From Montifringilla adamsi (Eukaryota; Chordata; Aves; Passeriformes; Passeridae): a stretch of DNA of 64,000 bases. The notes under the pieces are model-generated. The model saw only the letters and a program-made list of their open reading frames with translations, was not told where the DNA came from and did no database searches. Position 1 is the first letter of the stretch. Every line of letters begins with the position of its first letter. The stretch lies in assembly GCA_017590115.1 (NCBI GenBank), contig JAGGNK010012448.1, positions 2,809,922 to 2,873,921 of the forward strand. The letters run 5' to 3'. Positions 1 to 14,060 of this stretch are shown here, piece by piece. The position numbers and the translations under genes were made by a program.

Positions 1-214
1 AGGAAGTTTTTCTGATGTTATGATACAAGAGACCAAAACAGCCCACAAAGAGAGTCATATAGCAGTTCCTCCAGTGGAATGGTTCTGGAGCTATATGGAT
101 ACATACCATATAACAGGTTTGCGTAAATAAACAGCGGTACTGATGCAGAGTAGAACAAACTACTACACTTACTCTTTAAAGGGAGAGTGAGCATTTTCAA
201 AATTATCACAGTGC

Positions 215-1660
215 CCAGAGTAAAAAGAAAATCCTGATGGAAATCCTACTACAGACCACCAAGACAAAGAGGCAGATGAAATATTCTATAAGCAGCTAGC
301 AGAATTCTCACAATCATAGGCCCTTCCTCTCATAAGGGATTTCAACTTACAAGATGTCTGCTGGAAATACAACACAACAGAGAGGAAACAGTCCAGGAGG
401 TTCCTAGAGGACAATTTCCTGACACAGTAAGGATGAGGGAGACAACAAGGGCTGGTGCCCCACTGGACCTGCTGTTTGTGAACAGGCAAGGATTAGTGAC
501 AGACGTGGTGGTCAGAGGCCATCTTGGCCCAGCCAGCATGGGTTTATGAAAGGCACATCCTCCACATCCTGTGGATGTTGTCTACATGGACTTTAGTAAA
601 GCTTTTGACACCTTTTCTCATAGCATTCTCTTGGAGAAACTGGCTTCTCATGCTGTGGATGAGTGTACTCTTTGCTGGGTATAAACTGACTGGATGGTTG
701 GGGCCACAGTGCTTATGAATAGAGTTACACCAGCTGGCAGCCCAGGGCTCAGTGTTGAAGATAGCTCTGCTGAAAATCCTCAATGACAATCTGGGCAAGG
801 GGATTGAGTGTCCCCTCAGTCAGCTGGCAGATGACACCACGCTGGGCAGGAAGGCTCTGCTAAGGGTTCTTGACTGGATCAATGACCCAAGGCTAATGGT
901 ATAAGGTTCAACAAGACCAAGTCACGACAGCCCCATGCAGTGCTACAGGCTGGAAGCAGAGTGGCTGGAGACCTGACTGGTGGAAAAAAACCTGGGAGTG
1001 CTGGCTGACAGCAGATGAACATGACCCAGCTTGTGCTCAGGTGTCCAGGAAGGTCAATGGCATCCTGGCCTTTATCAGCAATAGTGTGGCCAGCAGGACC
1101 AGGAAGGCGTCATTGCTCTGTACTCCCACTGGTGAGGCCACACCTGGAGTTCTGTGTCCAGTTCTGGGCCCCTCAGTTCAGGAAAGACATTGTGGGGCTG
1201 GAGTGTCTCCACAGAAGAGCAACAGGGCAAGTGAAAGGGTCCAGAACACAAGTCCTGTGAGGAGTGGCTAAGGCAGCTGGGGCTGTCTGGACAGGAGAAA
1301 AGGAGGCTCAGGAGACGTTATCACTGTCTACAACAGCCTGAGAGGAGGCTCTACTGCAGCGGAAGTCAGGTTCTTTTACCAGGCAACTACCTATCGCATG
1401 AGAGGAAACGGCCTCAAGTTGTGCCCTTTAAATTGGATGTTAGGAAAAGCCTCCTTACTGAAAATAGGGTCATGCATTGGAACAGGCTGCCCAGGGAGGA
1501 GGTAGAACCACCATACCTGGGGAAGTACTCAAAAAAACTTCTGGATGTGGCACTTGGGAACACGGTTTAATTGTGAACACAAAGGTGCTGGTCTGATGGT
1601 TGGATTCAATGATCTTAGAAGTCTTTTCCAACTTAAAAAAAAAATTCTGTGATTCTATGA
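215..1660 (+). mobile_element. CR1 LINE, 5'-truncated and internally deleted
   Basis: The sequence matches the ORF2 region of chicken-repeat-1 LINEs. A decayed endonuclease end runs to about 525. Reverse transcriptase fragments follow, such as MDFSKAFDTFSHSILLEKL near 590-645 and [19 protein letters not shown] near 1050-1108. The usual 3' UTR ends in ATTCTGTGATTCTATGA at 1644-1660. Frameshifts and stops break the reading frame many times. Near 525-535 the endonuclease part joins directly to the reverse transcriptase part, so an internal block is missing. The 5' limit is approximate. The element is antisense to TLE4. Confidence 0.9.
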
Positions 1661-4484
1661 AATGTATCAGCAATTAGTGGAAACTTTAAAGTGCTCAGAT
1701 GCAACTGATCTACTAGAAAATTTGGATGTGTCTGTTCACAAAGGGGAATAAATACAGACCTTAAAAAATCTAAGATTAAGAATGAAAAATTTTGACAAAG
1801 GAGAGAGAATAAGGAGCAGACTAGTAATAATAATAAGGGTAACAATAATGCTTTTTTCTTTTTTTTTTTTCTTTTGGTAAGTATCAAATGCCATGCTACT
1901 TGCTCTCTAAGATTCAGCAATTTATGTCTTTGAGGATGCTGATTCCACAGAAGGAAAGCAAGCTCTACTGACAAAACTAAAGGGAAGGAAAAAAATCAAT
2001 AGCTGTCATTAATCAGAAGAGGAGCATTTAGGGCTTCTACATAAATAACAAAGAAACCATCAGAATCATGTCTCTACAAATTGCTTCAAAGATCTTTTAA
2101 GTGATCTAGGAACAAAAAGTCATCTCCCAAATCATATTGTGGGATGAAAGGCAATATATGCAGAGCACATTTCCGTTCTTAATCATATATATGGGAATAT
2201 CTGTCAGGATACATGTTTCACCATTTGTCCTCCCTTGCACTCTAACAACTATTTTTCACCCAGAGAAACAGCATAGATAGTGGACAAAAAATTAATACAA
2301 CCTACTAACAAATAAAAGATTCATGGCCAAAATTTGGACATAATCTTATAAAAGGAAAAACCTAGTCCTCTGCAAAAGGCTAAGTTCACCATCCCACAGT
2401 ATTAGAGTTCAGTAGTTCCTTCTTCTGATTGCAGGACTTCCCCTCAATTCACACCGGAGGTGGAGGGAGGAAGAATTAAAACTCTTCAAAATCACTTTCT
2501 ATTGTCATTTAATAAAGGGCAGAAATTCCCACATAAATCACACAACTTACAACTCCCTTCTTCCTTCGCCCCCATCAATTTCTATTTAAGGTAAAGAAAA
2601 TCCACATCTGCCAGAGAAGGCAGAAAGCACAAATTGTAAGCTAAAGGCCTTGCCAGTGGTGTCATATGTGCCCTGACATACCAAACCTCTGCTTCAAAAC
2701 CTTTTCACAAAGAGCAATGTAAAAAATAACAATGGCAGCAAATTTGCCTTTTCTGCTATGTATGGTAAAATTAATGGTAAAATTGATCTCTGGCTAAGTA
2801 GGTGCACACTGGTTCAGGTACCTTATTTACCAAATGCTCCACTAATGTCCTATCCATAGACACTGGGAAGAGATTTTTTTTTTTTTTCTTCTCTGGACTA
2901 ACAGTAAAAAGACAGCATCTCTATTGGGACTTTGTAAATTTTGGTCCTTTCCTTTAGAAATGAGAGTAACATCTGTGCTTCTCCCAGCCAACTTGTAAAT
3001 AATCTTCTAGGGTCACCACAACAAACAGTTTCTGAAACTGTGGGCTAAAAAGTGAAAAAGTTACCATTTGAGATGTATCACAAATCAAACAATAAAAGCT
3101 AGAAGTTAAGCAATGGCACTGGTCGTAGAGAGATTCAAGTGGCTAAATCTATATGCAGTTCTATTACCAGAGCTTTTAAATGTGGCAACTATAATTCACT
3201 TCTAAGATTCCTCACAAGGTATGGTTTTAGAGACATGTAATACCAATATAAAATAGATGCATGTTATGCATCTCACAGATATATTTCTCTACTGCATCTT
3301 ATCAAGTCAATCTTTACCAAGTCAAATTTCTACACATCAGTTATTGAGAAGCAGAGATTCCCTAACTCTAAGTGCAAACACCATGCTTTTTCATGCTTAC
3401 AGCACACAAGTACACACTGTGCTGGATTTCAGCAAACTGTCTTTCCTTGAAATAAAAACCTGGGCTGCACAGACTGATCCATTCTTTCCAACCCATTCTG
3501 TGCCTTTAAAGATGGCCATTTCTGGTGCAGCTGTGGTCCTGTGCAAAGGACTGCTTGCTCTTCTCAGAGGTGAGCAGCCTCCTCCCACAGGTGTTAGAAC
3601 ACGCGGATACCATTACCTCTCTCCAAGCAGATTTCACTGCAAGATGTAGTGCTCTGCCTCTTTAATGTAGTGCCCATTAGCCAGGTAACTGAAACTTAAA
3701 GTGCGTTCTTTTGCTTTAGTGCAGCTTCCTAGATACAGCAGCTTTGATAAAGGAAGGTTTTCACAAGGATCAAATCACCTGGATTTAAGTTGCAACCCCA
3801 AGACTGTGGAAGGACCACTTGCTCTTAGCCTCCTTAAGAAGTATAACAGGGAAAGCAGTAGACCCCTGTTCCACAGACATTCTTTGAGTTGGTTCATCAG
3901 TATTTGTGATGGATTCATATACAGAAGGACATGACTGTGAAAAATTCACCAAGCAATAACTAATAAAATAATTCACCAAAAGTCTTGCTAATAAAAATCA
4001 AACATTCTGAAATATCAGACAGTGTAAGACCTCATAAATTCCTTCTTCATCGATGGGTTTAACATGTTGAAATACTCTACTTATGCAGTAGTGTCCATCC
4101 CAGTTAAGCAATAGAGCCTTTGCTCTGGTCCAACATTCAAGACTGAAGACATGAAAAGTACTATTCACCCGTGTGAAGCAAGGCAAACATTTACCTGACC
4201 CACTCTACAATACACTTCTGGTCCTCATTCATTGTTGTAGGCAGCAGCCTACAAAGCGTGGTTGGGATGAAGTCTAGGTGGCAAATACATGACTTTGTTT
4301 AGGGGTGGTATCAGAACTCCTGTAGTATGAAACCATGATACAACAGCACCTTTCTTTAGGCCATACTGTACAGTAAGGGTACCTATTTAAATAGACAGCA
4401 TTGCCACTGAGTACATAAACATTGCTGATTTTGCAGTCAAGTGGTTTTGGAAAACCTCTGTCTTTACAATACTTTAAAACCTAA

Positions 4485-4489
<5 letters not shown>

Positions 4490-4515
<26 letters not shown>
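4490..4515. repeat. T26 homopolymer
   Basis: An uninterrupted run of 26 T. On the minus strand it reads as an A tail, but no recognisable retroposed body adjoins it. Confidence 0.9.
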
Positions 4516-7500
4516 CCCAGAGAACTGGTATAAAGTTATCACTGAAGGCAATACACACCATATAATAGACCAACATGGAACACAATACATCTGTATATGG
4601 CTGGCAACAGTTTCCCCTTACTGGAGTACAGACCTTGCTGGCAACAGTTTTGTCTGCTTTCTACAGCACAAGTGTAAGTCATAAATAAAATATTGCTTAC
4701 GTTCATGTTACAGAATATCACAAAAATTCTCCACAAGACTCTTCATATCTGCACTGATTAGCCCTAATTTAAAAAACAAGATACAGTGGTCACACAGCTT
4801 TGATACCAGCATTTGTAAAACCTTGAGAAACGTGGAGGCCAACATCAGCTCTTCTGCCTGATGTGATGTGCACGCCACAACACTCGTGTCACACGTGTTT
4901 AGTTAAGCAGAACGAGCCTCTGGCACCAGCATATTGGCAGTGAGATGCTGTAAGCGGTCCGCACTTCACACTGCAACACCACTGACTGCTCATATAGTGA
5001 CAGAGCAATTCAACTAGCTACCACAGCTACTGAAAATAGGACAAAAAGCAGAAGACAGTGGCAGCCCACTCGAAAATCCATCTCCAGAAATATGGAACCT
5101 GGGAAATATTTACATTCCAATTAATTCCCTCAAAAATCCCTAAAAAGATAATTTTCAGTTTCTTTAAATGAAGACACTGAATATGGAGGAGATTTATTTA
5201 AATTAGACCTCACCTTCAAGGCTCTCTCTGAGACTGACACATAGGAATAAAGGAACAAGATGATAAATTCCTCAAAAACACCTCTTTGCAACCAAAAAAC
5301 AGGGTGTCTTTAACTTAGCCAGACTTCAGGTGAAAAATTCAAAACCAAAAGTGTTCACCCAAAAGCCTTCTACAAATCAAGAAGGGTCTAGAGAGGATCA
5401 AAATATTTGCTGGACCGTATCACCACTCAATAAAAAATCAGCAAACAAGAGTAATTAAATGGAGAGCAATGAATTTTAACATTTCTTTAGGGTACACAGA
5501 TAAACATAATTCATGCTTATAGCTGATAAGTCAAACTCTGCTGTCCCACTTTAACAACCTGTGTACAATATACAGCAGACCACCAACTTGTTTTACAGAA
5601 TTTAAACTTCAACCACTGCTTATCACACCTTGAATGAGCAACACAGAAGGGCTGGAAAAAGAAGTGACTGCTGTCCCCATGCTACAACACTTTTGTTCTA
5701 ACTGGCCTCGCTCATCCTCTCTGACACCACCATTTCTGAATACACACACCTGGGCAGGAACAACTTTTCCATATAAACTGAGTGCACTGGTTCAAGTAGA
5801 AAATCCTCACTCCTCCTCACAGCACCCGCAGTCACATGAGCCAGGAACAAGCCACCATCTGAGAGGAACAGGAGATGCTTCTGCATGTTAAGCAGCATTT
5901 GGCATCTGCAGCCCTAGACAAGGCAGCACGGCAATCACGGCAGGCACAGAGGCCAGCTCTCCATTTCAAGTTGTGTGTACTTATCTGCACCACACTGCTT
6001 TCTCTGCACACAGAGGCTTCTGTGCCTATTTTCTAAACAGCTGTTGTTCTCCAGAGCTGTAAAACAGTCACTCTCTTGAAAGCAAACAAAAATTATGGAC
6101 CTTTTGAGATGGGTCAAACAAACACCTTAGCCTCAAATACAGGGTAGAAATGGTGACTAACAGTGCATTTAAGAAAAACGTTTTAACATAGTAATTATAT
6201 GTGACAAGACAGAAGGAGTCCTTTCTTTCAGTAACTGCCATTTGCTTATTTTTTAAGAAGATAATTAAAGTGGCATGCTAAAACAAAATGCTTAAAAATT
6301 AAACCAAAGCCATTCTTTTTTCACTGAGATGCATAGAATGGTAAAGAAAAAGAATTATTTCAATCACTTCCTTAGTAATACACGTAATATTTAAATAGAT
6401 TTAATAGTGCTGCTCCAAACCAATGAATTATGAGTTTAAAACCTATTAAAATGTAATGTTTTTTTCCTTAGCTGAGGGGAGAGAGATTTAAATTCACTGA
6501 ATTTTAATATTTCAGCTTGAGCTGCAGGAGGTAGAGAAAGTCCAAATGAACTATTCCATCAGCACCATTCAAGCATGAACATTTTAATCAGTTTTACTTC
6601 CTTGGAGTTCTCCAACACAGTTTACGCTGTCATTCTGAAAGCACTTAACACAGAGGGTGTGAAAAACCACCAAGGCTTGTTATTGCCTTCACAATTGATG
6701 GCAAATAATTTTGCAGACTTCCTATCATTAAAATGTCACTGCTAGAAATTGAGGTTCAGCATTTCTTGTGCTAAACTGCATTTTCTTTGAACACCATCAC
6801 GTACCTGTTCTTAAGTTTTTGGTACATTTATCTCTCTCCATGTGATAAGCAGGCACACAAGCCTTCATTTCTGCCTTACTACCCACATGCAGTTGAAAAA
6901 CTACTATTTTAAAAAGATAAAATTCCTAAAAAGTTACAAGTCAATTCCCTGGTTCCCTTATTAAAATGTAACCATACTCACACAGCATGTTCCAATTGTA
7001 TAGTATAATGGATTAGAGAAAACAAACCCCAACATTTTAAGGAAGTTAGATGACTCAATTTATTAATACAGGAAATGAAAACATCATTCCTAATTAGATC
7101 ATATTACTGATTTAAGCCTACAATTTGAGCACTGTTCCAACCAGTGCAATCTTGCAGATTCTAATGTAAAAAACCGGCAGCACGACACATGACAAGATCT
7201 ACTGGATATATCACACTGCTCATCCTGGAACACCCTGCCTGGAAAGTAGCTCTGGATGTGCACTACAGACTGCCCTGAGCAAGAATGCTGCAACACACTG
7301 CCCATGGCAAACACCAGAGGTAGACCCTGGCTGCCTGCAGATTTAAAGTCCTCCAGCAGCATGCTTATGATATACCTAGTTTTGGTTTAGTTTTTCTCAC
7401 TGCATCTCTCCAGAAGATGATAGATGATATTTAACTTGTTTGAGCCCATCAGTAGTTTTAAACTGAACATGACCTGTGAAAGAAGTCATTATAACTCTGT

Positions 7501-10412
7501 TTCATTCCATTAAACATAACTAGTTTATTGTCAAGAGAACAGGCAGTCTCTCTGGGTTCTGGGCTCACTTCAGTATTTTGCATTTAAACTGCACGGATCA
7601 GTGATTTGGTTCATTTACCAATGAAGATAGAATAATATTGCAAAGTTAAAAGGTGCTTCATCAGATTCCATTAAATCAGAGCACATTCATACAAAAATAT
7701 ATACATGTGAAACACAAAGAGAGATATGATCTGTGCACCTTCAATTCCTTCCTTGTGCCACACTCCATTCTGGTAGCATGCATTTTTAATTCAACGCCAG
7801 AGTTGCTCTGTTCGAACTGAGAGAGTTGAGTGTGAGTGAGGTGAACCAAACAGGATGCCCGCAAAACAAAGAGAGACCTAAGCTGCAGTCTCATTTCAAA
7901 ACCTCCAAATACTGCTTCTGTTTTTGTCTGATGCACAGTTCAATGGGTTAAACAAACACTGGAATTTTTTAAAATACCATAGGGTTAAAAGAACACAAAC
8001 TCTGTCAGACTTACTAAAAAGAAAAATAACATAGGACAACATAATCGGATACATAAAAAAACCCAGCTATGTCCTTTGTTTTATTTTTCTGGTATTCACT
8101 TTACAAATTATGAATTTTATTAACCTTAAAAAGTAAGCCTTTTCTAGCCTCATGCTACATTTTCAGACTTTAAATCTTTCTAAGTGTAGGCATAACACTG
8201 TTGTGAGATTCTTGCAACATGATCTTAAGCTTATTAGACAACTTGCGCTCCTGTTTATTCCAATTTAAAAAAATTAATCACTAAAAGACTGGATGAGATT
8301 ACTTATCTATAAACCCAATGAGTACTCAATTTCAGTCTGTATTGCTCCTGTTTTTCTAAAATTAAAGAGGAACACACAGTATTTCCTATGTCAACATAAA
8401 ACAGCTGAGCAAAAAAAGGCAGGTAAAAATCAGACACGTGAGGGAGTCAAGGGCTGGCCGACTTTAATGCACAAAACCAAAGACTGAGAGTTTAGAGAAG
8501 TTTCAGACAATAGAATTTCAGTTGACATGAAAAGATAAATTCAGACAGGAAAAGAAAATTTACTTCTGTCTGCTGGGGGGAAGACCAACAGAATTACTGC
8601 CAGGCTCCCAGACAAGTGTCTCATCTGTTTATTTTTATTCTCTTGGTTTAGTGGTTCATGAAAGCAGGACAAATTTAAATAACTAGTGTGATGGCCAGTA
8701 TCTGTAACATCACACACTTTATACTTGCTTCCTTTACTAGAAATCAAATTTCTTTTTGCAGTCTCTCTAATGGAAACAAAGGTGAATGGCAAAAACATGC
8801 ACAGGTAGACTGTGAAGTATGAGTGTGCACATACAAAACCACACATGCTACATACATACACACACACGCTACAAATGCACATTGCAGCACACACATATAA
8901 AAGAAACAAAGAAGCCAACCTTTAGCTACTTACTTTATGCAAAGAATGTTAATAAAAGGCAATATTTTTGGTTAGGTAATGAAAACTAATTGGGAAATTA
9001 TTCATTTCCCACTCTCCTCACTGGAGCATAATAGACATACAACAAATGTTATTCATGATTCTACACGATGCGCTCTGATTCACCCCCTTCTTTCTAACGG
9101 GCACTTCAGAGGAAATAAGGGTTACTCTTTTCCATTTATAATTTCTAATTGACTACCAGTGCTTTCTTGTGGTCAGAGGTATACAAAATAGAGTTAGAAA
9201 TAGCCTATTAAAAACAAGCTACAATCAGACCGCTGCTCTAAACTACTGTCAGCAATGATCAGAAAGTCCTGATTTCCTTGTTAAAAGACAGAGGCATAAT
9301 TGAAGCCATATCTTCACTTCAGATTGATTATTCGGCGACCCTTATCCACATCTTCATTCAGCAATTTGAATTTTAATGAAAGTAAATGGAATAATTAGCA
9401 TTTCAAAGTGTGTTTGATACACTGAATAAAAAAAGAAAAATACTTTTATGTTTAATCTATACACAAAAGAAAAAGCATTTGGGAGGATGCAGAAGATACA
9501 GAGTACAGTTGTAGAGTCTTCATTAGAATAACTAAAACAACTGCTTGCTTCAGCTGCATAATTATACAAGAGAATAATGTGTTATTAAGCTATGACTTCT
9601 CACCTTTATTTTATGTAGTGTGAACAGCGAGAGTTTTTGTTGTTATGTCTCTTCTCCAGTTATAAAATATAAACACTGTGGCTGCCCACACCTATAAAAT
9701 CTCTGTACTGGGCTAACACCACTGTCAGCAAAGGTTTTACAAGAGGGGCTCCATGAACCTGTATTTATAGATAACTAAGAGCGGGACACCTATAAGCACA
9801 GTGGGGATTGAGTTTTTCTGCTGCCCATCTTGGTTGTATGTTTGGGTATTTCGGTTTTGGTGGGCGTCTTTTGGTTGGTTGGTTTGGTGCATGGGTGCTT
9901 TTTTGTTTTTTTAAAGTAAACAGTTTAAACAAAACTTTTTTGTTTGTTTAAAGTAACAGCTATTTTTTAATGTAAAAATAAAAAGTCTTGTTAATACTCA
10001 GAGTCTTGAACCAATACGCAGAAAAAGATGCAGACAGCAAGGATGGGGAAAAAAGTCTATCATCAAGGGTACCTGTTACCATGGCTGCAGAAGCAGACTG
10101 GCAGGTGGTATGCAAAGGAAACAATGTTACTCACATAGAACAACAACAACAACAAAAAAACAGGAAAAAAACAAATACTGAGTCTGCTTTGGGGAATAGA
10201 TACAACACAGACATTAATTACCCCATTAGTCTTCTTAGCAAAGCAAGCAAAAGTCTTCAGGTAGTAACCAGCTTTTATGAAGGTCAAGCTACTGAACTTC
10301 ACCACTGCCCACAACTTTTGCCCACCTGATGGATATGAGTTCATGCAAGAGAGAAAGAAAAAGAAAAGCTATTTACAAACACTATCAGAGCTAAAATGGA
10401 AAGACCACATAC

Positions 10413-10487
10413 CCCAATGATTGCGTTCAGTTCTGCCATGGTCACTTGTTTGGCACGCTCCACAGCCTGCACCACTTGTTGCTGGTG
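10413..10487 (-). CDS. TLE4: TLE4 exon 6, residues 106-130 (end of Q domain)
   Basis: The acceptor is TTCATTTATAG and the donor GTATGT. The 75 bases read HQQQVVQAVERAKQVTMAEL followed by NAIIG, in phase 0. This is the C-terminal part of the Q domain; the next exon should start the glutamine-rich junction to the GP domain. I looked for that exon below 10413 and did not find it, so it lies outside the window. Confidence 0.96.
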
Positions 10488-11918
10488 CTATAAATGAAGA
10501 TCAGAAACAGAATAAAATTATTTGTTTTCTAAATTACTAAGCACAAATTCTTACTTTTACTGTCTTTATTTGCTTTTCTAAGACATGCAAGATCTGAAGT
10601 AACTGTTCTCTAACAGACAGTCACGTTGTGTGTTGATAAGCAAAAATACATAGGCAAGGAGAGGATTTTTATCTTTAAGCCATTACATGCTGGGGATTAC
10701 ACCTGTGCTTCCCAAAGAGCTCTTTCATAACCTGGCTAAATGGGAAACTGTCTTCCTCTTGTTCATCAGCACAGTGTGCTTTTGAATTTAAATGCCATCT
10801 TCAAATGTAAGCCTCTTTCCTTACAGCCATGGAAGCTTTATGAATAAACCCCACCCAGTTTTGTGAAAATAAAGGTATCTTTTCAACAAGCACATGGCAA
10901 CCACATCACTGAAGAATATACAGATTCTCCTCCTAGATACATTTCAAAGCAGCCCAACCATGAAAAAAAAATTTAAAATGACATTCACAAATCTGTCAAA
11001 CATGTGAAAGAGAACTAATTATTTCAATCTCCAACATGTAAATTTTAATAGCTTTTAAAAGTCCATCAAAAACACATGGTCTAATTAACAACACAGTTTA
11101 CAAGCTCCAGTGGTTGTATCAGCTTGAGTGATACTATATTCCTGCACTAAATTCAATATTGCTGAAAGCTGGCTGGTATTTATTTGAAAACATCAACTAC
11201 AAACAAAATAAGGTTCTCATCTTGCAACCAGATCCATGGCTGTTCAGACCTCCACCAGTGACAAATTAATCTTCACAGGCAGCCTCGCAGAATCAGCATG
11301 ACACAGAACAAATAGGTGCAAGGAGGGGTCATGGAGAACTGCGAGTAGGTTGTGTGATCTGCACTGAGAGTGAGACATCGTTGATTTACAGCCACAGTTT
11401 GAACAGAAAAAGGAGGTAGGTCCTGACAAGCTGGAGAGGTGCAGAAACTGTAACAATGAAACGCCAGCTTTGCATCAGATGTTTACCAGCACAAAGTTTA
11501 TGGGAAAGGTTGAGAAGGTCCCTTTAAAGTTTCAAGTTTGTCCTCCCATGGTTGTATGGCAGAACGGAGCCAAGGTACAGACCATCTTGTACAGCAACTC
11601 CTCCTGTGCATCCGCAGCAGAAGCAAGAAATTTCATAAAATAAAACGAGGACCCAAATCCTCAAGACCACCTCCAACACAAGAGTTAGGTGAAGAGCATC
11701 GGGACTCCCCATGGAGCACCCTAAGCCCACTGCAGGAGGGAATCAAAAGAGAGGGGCTGTAAAAAAAGGGTGCTGCTACTTAAGGGGCTTGGCAGGCCCA
11801 GATTTCACAATTCTCAGTGCAACACACAAACAAAAACGGCATTTTCACTTACAAGCCCTCTTGCATAAAAGTTCTCAGGGCAAGGAAAAACAAACCTAAA
11901 AATCCACCCATAACTGTA

Positions 11919-12356
11919 TGTCCTGGTTTTGGCCTGTACAGAGTTATTTTTACACAGCAGCCATGAGGTTTGGGTGTGTCTGGGTTGTTCTGTTCACCGC
12001 CTGTTGCCTGTTCACTGCCTCAGGGCAAAAATAAGGGACTCCTGGGTTTCCAGAAGAAATGGCTTTTGGTCCAGGAAAACATGGCAGCTGGAGGGTCTGT
12101 CTTTCATTGGTTTTTGGTCCTGGGCTTGGTGAGCAATTTTGCTTGCACATCAGCCTCTTTCTATAAATTTTTTTATTAGCATTGTTGCTGTTAATGTCTC
12201 TTTTCTTATCTCATGGCTGTTTCCAGTAATTTGTTCTTATCTCAAACCATAACCTCTGACTTTTTTCTCCCTTGGAGGAAGGTGGTGGGGGAAGTGGTTG
12301 GATGGTTTTCTTCTTAGCGGGAACACTAAACTGGGGAGTGCCATTCCTAACCAACA
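11919..12356 (+). mobile_element. Probable solo LTR of an ERVL-type retrovirus
   Basis: The element starts TGTCCTGGTTTTGGCCTG..ACAGAGTTATTTTT and contains GTTTCCAGTAATTTGTTCTTATCTC. It ends GGGGAGTGCCATTCCTAACC followed by AACA. I recognise this as the layout of an abundant LTR of non-galliform birds (TGTCCTGGTTT at the start, ACCAC-ACA at the end). No internal retroviral sequence follows, so it is a solo LTR. I could not find a convincing target-site duplication. Family and exact ends need a Repbase/Dfam search. Confidence 0.65.
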
Positions 12357-13719
12357 GCACTAAGAAATTCTGATCCCAACTTAGAAAAACAGATAAATGC
12401 AAGTAATGAAGGTCATAATTTACAAACTCTCCTGGAAGGAAGAAAATGGTTTTAGTGTTTGTTTGTTTTTAAGCAAATGAAGGAAATGACTGGAAACCAC
12501 ATAGAATACTGCTACTTTTCAGGTGTAAACAGAATCACAGAAGTTCCTTTCAGAGTTTTATAAAACTGCACTGCCAACATAAACCAAATCTATCCAATCT
12601 GTTTATAAGAAGACAATGTAAAGCCTAAAAAGCAGGTTGAACATCAGCAAACAATGTTCTTGGTATTCAAGAAAAAAAATTTAAAAATGAAAAATCCAGT
12701 GTACCCCTGCCACACACACCAGAAAAAAAGAGAAATGATGATATTCAAGCACCAAGTTCCTGATAATAGGTTATCAGCTCCAGGTTATCACTTATTAAGG
12801 ATAGGTACAGCTTTCATCAATTATATAACTGCAAGCCTGGTGACCCATGACTCTGTATGTCAACTGGGCGATTATAAAAATTACACCACTATTTTCTGGT
12901 AGAAGTCATTCACACCATGGAATTTTTCATTAATTCATTGAAAAAAATCCCAAAAAAACAAAGCAGAGGTTTTAAAATATTTACTTTTTTAAATAAAAGC
13001 ATTTACTGAGAAGTTTATAGTCATCTTTTCTTTCCTACCACAGGCAATGCTTTTTGCACTGAGGTAAAGAAAGCTCTTGTATATATGAGTGTTCTACTCC
13101 AACATCAATTTACTAAAATCCTGCTTCCAGGAGAAGAAATAACTTCTAAGGCCTCTACAAAAGCTGGCCTAAACCAATCAAAATTATTGCAGAAATTACT
13201 TCAATTTGCATCCAGGATTTGGAAAATAAGTCAACTCCATAAAAGTTAGAGTATTTTCTATTCCCTTACAGCAAAGACATAAAGAATAGCTCTCAGAAGA
13301 ATTTGGGGAAAATGTTATTTCATTCTTAGCTCAGAGGAAGAGGTGAAGGGATGGACTACCAAAACCCCACTTTCAGATTTCTGCCAGAGCAGTCACACAA
13401 TCCGTCTTTCATTGATTCTAATAGGCTTGGGATCAAGACTTCACAGAGAGCAGAAAACTCATGGGCCTAGTAACACTGAACCTAAATTAGGTACAGTAGA
13501 GACTATTAAAACTCTCCTATTGCTAGCTGCTTTAACATTGACTTAATCTTCAGTGGCTTTGTATGCAAAAGACTCAAAATAGATGGTCTGTAATTAGCCT
13601 TTCCATCACTTCCAGCTCATTGCAGCAACAGAGGAAGCACTTCCTCAGCTCCCAAAAACACCAAAACACCCAGGGTCAAGTGAACCTGGCACTACTTCAA
13701 GTTACAGACAAAAACCACA

Positions 13720-14060
13720 CACTTGAGTGAAAAAAGGCGCAGGAAATCCCATGCAGGGTTTTGAAGAGCTGTCTGCTCACAGCCTTCCTGAAACCGGGCT
13801 GGGGGCTCTGTGTTACCGCCATGGCTCTAGAAACAGGTGGGGACCTCTACACCTAAAGACTGAGCCCAGCTGGGTCCAGGGCCCCACTGCAGCCCAAAAC
13901 CAAGGTGAGGGGCAGGGAGCCCAGGGGCCTGCTGAGCAGGATGGCAGCTGGCTGGCCCAGCCTGAATTGGTACCCAAGGACGGATGGTTCCAATACCTAC
14001 CACACGTGCCCGAACACGCTCTTGAGCCAGCACACCAGCAACAAGCAGCATTATGCTAAA
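13720..14060. other. GC-rich islet in intron 5, unexplained
   Basis: About 340 bp of clearly higher G+C than the surrounding intron, with many CAG/CTG and GGCCC words. Short ORFs occur on both strands (for example 13727-14059 plus) but carry no recognisable motif. It could be an unrecognised repeat, a recombination-favoured patch or a regulatory element. Confidence 0.4.

Larger units (their letters stand above)
1..10412 (-). other. TLE4: TLE4 intron 6 (partial), no exon seen
   Basis: Apart from the CR1 element at 215-1660, this AT-rich sequence has no coding potential on either strand. It holds a T26 tract (4490-4515), a CA-rich patch (about 8840-8895) and other short A or T runs. The short ORFs show no conserved motif. 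I see no exon 7 of TLE4, no tRNA and no clear hairpin gene. Confidence 0.7.

Noticed and set aside
1015..1271. Plus-strand ORFs of 76-81 codons near 1.1 kb as a gene
   Set aside because: They are fragments of the CR1 reverse transcriptase.
8840..8895. Telomere-like or satellite DNA
   Set aside because: It is only a CA-rich imperfect microsatellite patch.
1..10412. TLE4 exon 7
   Set aside because: I looked for the glutamine-rich continuation after residue 130 on the minus strand and found no match, so it is outside the window.
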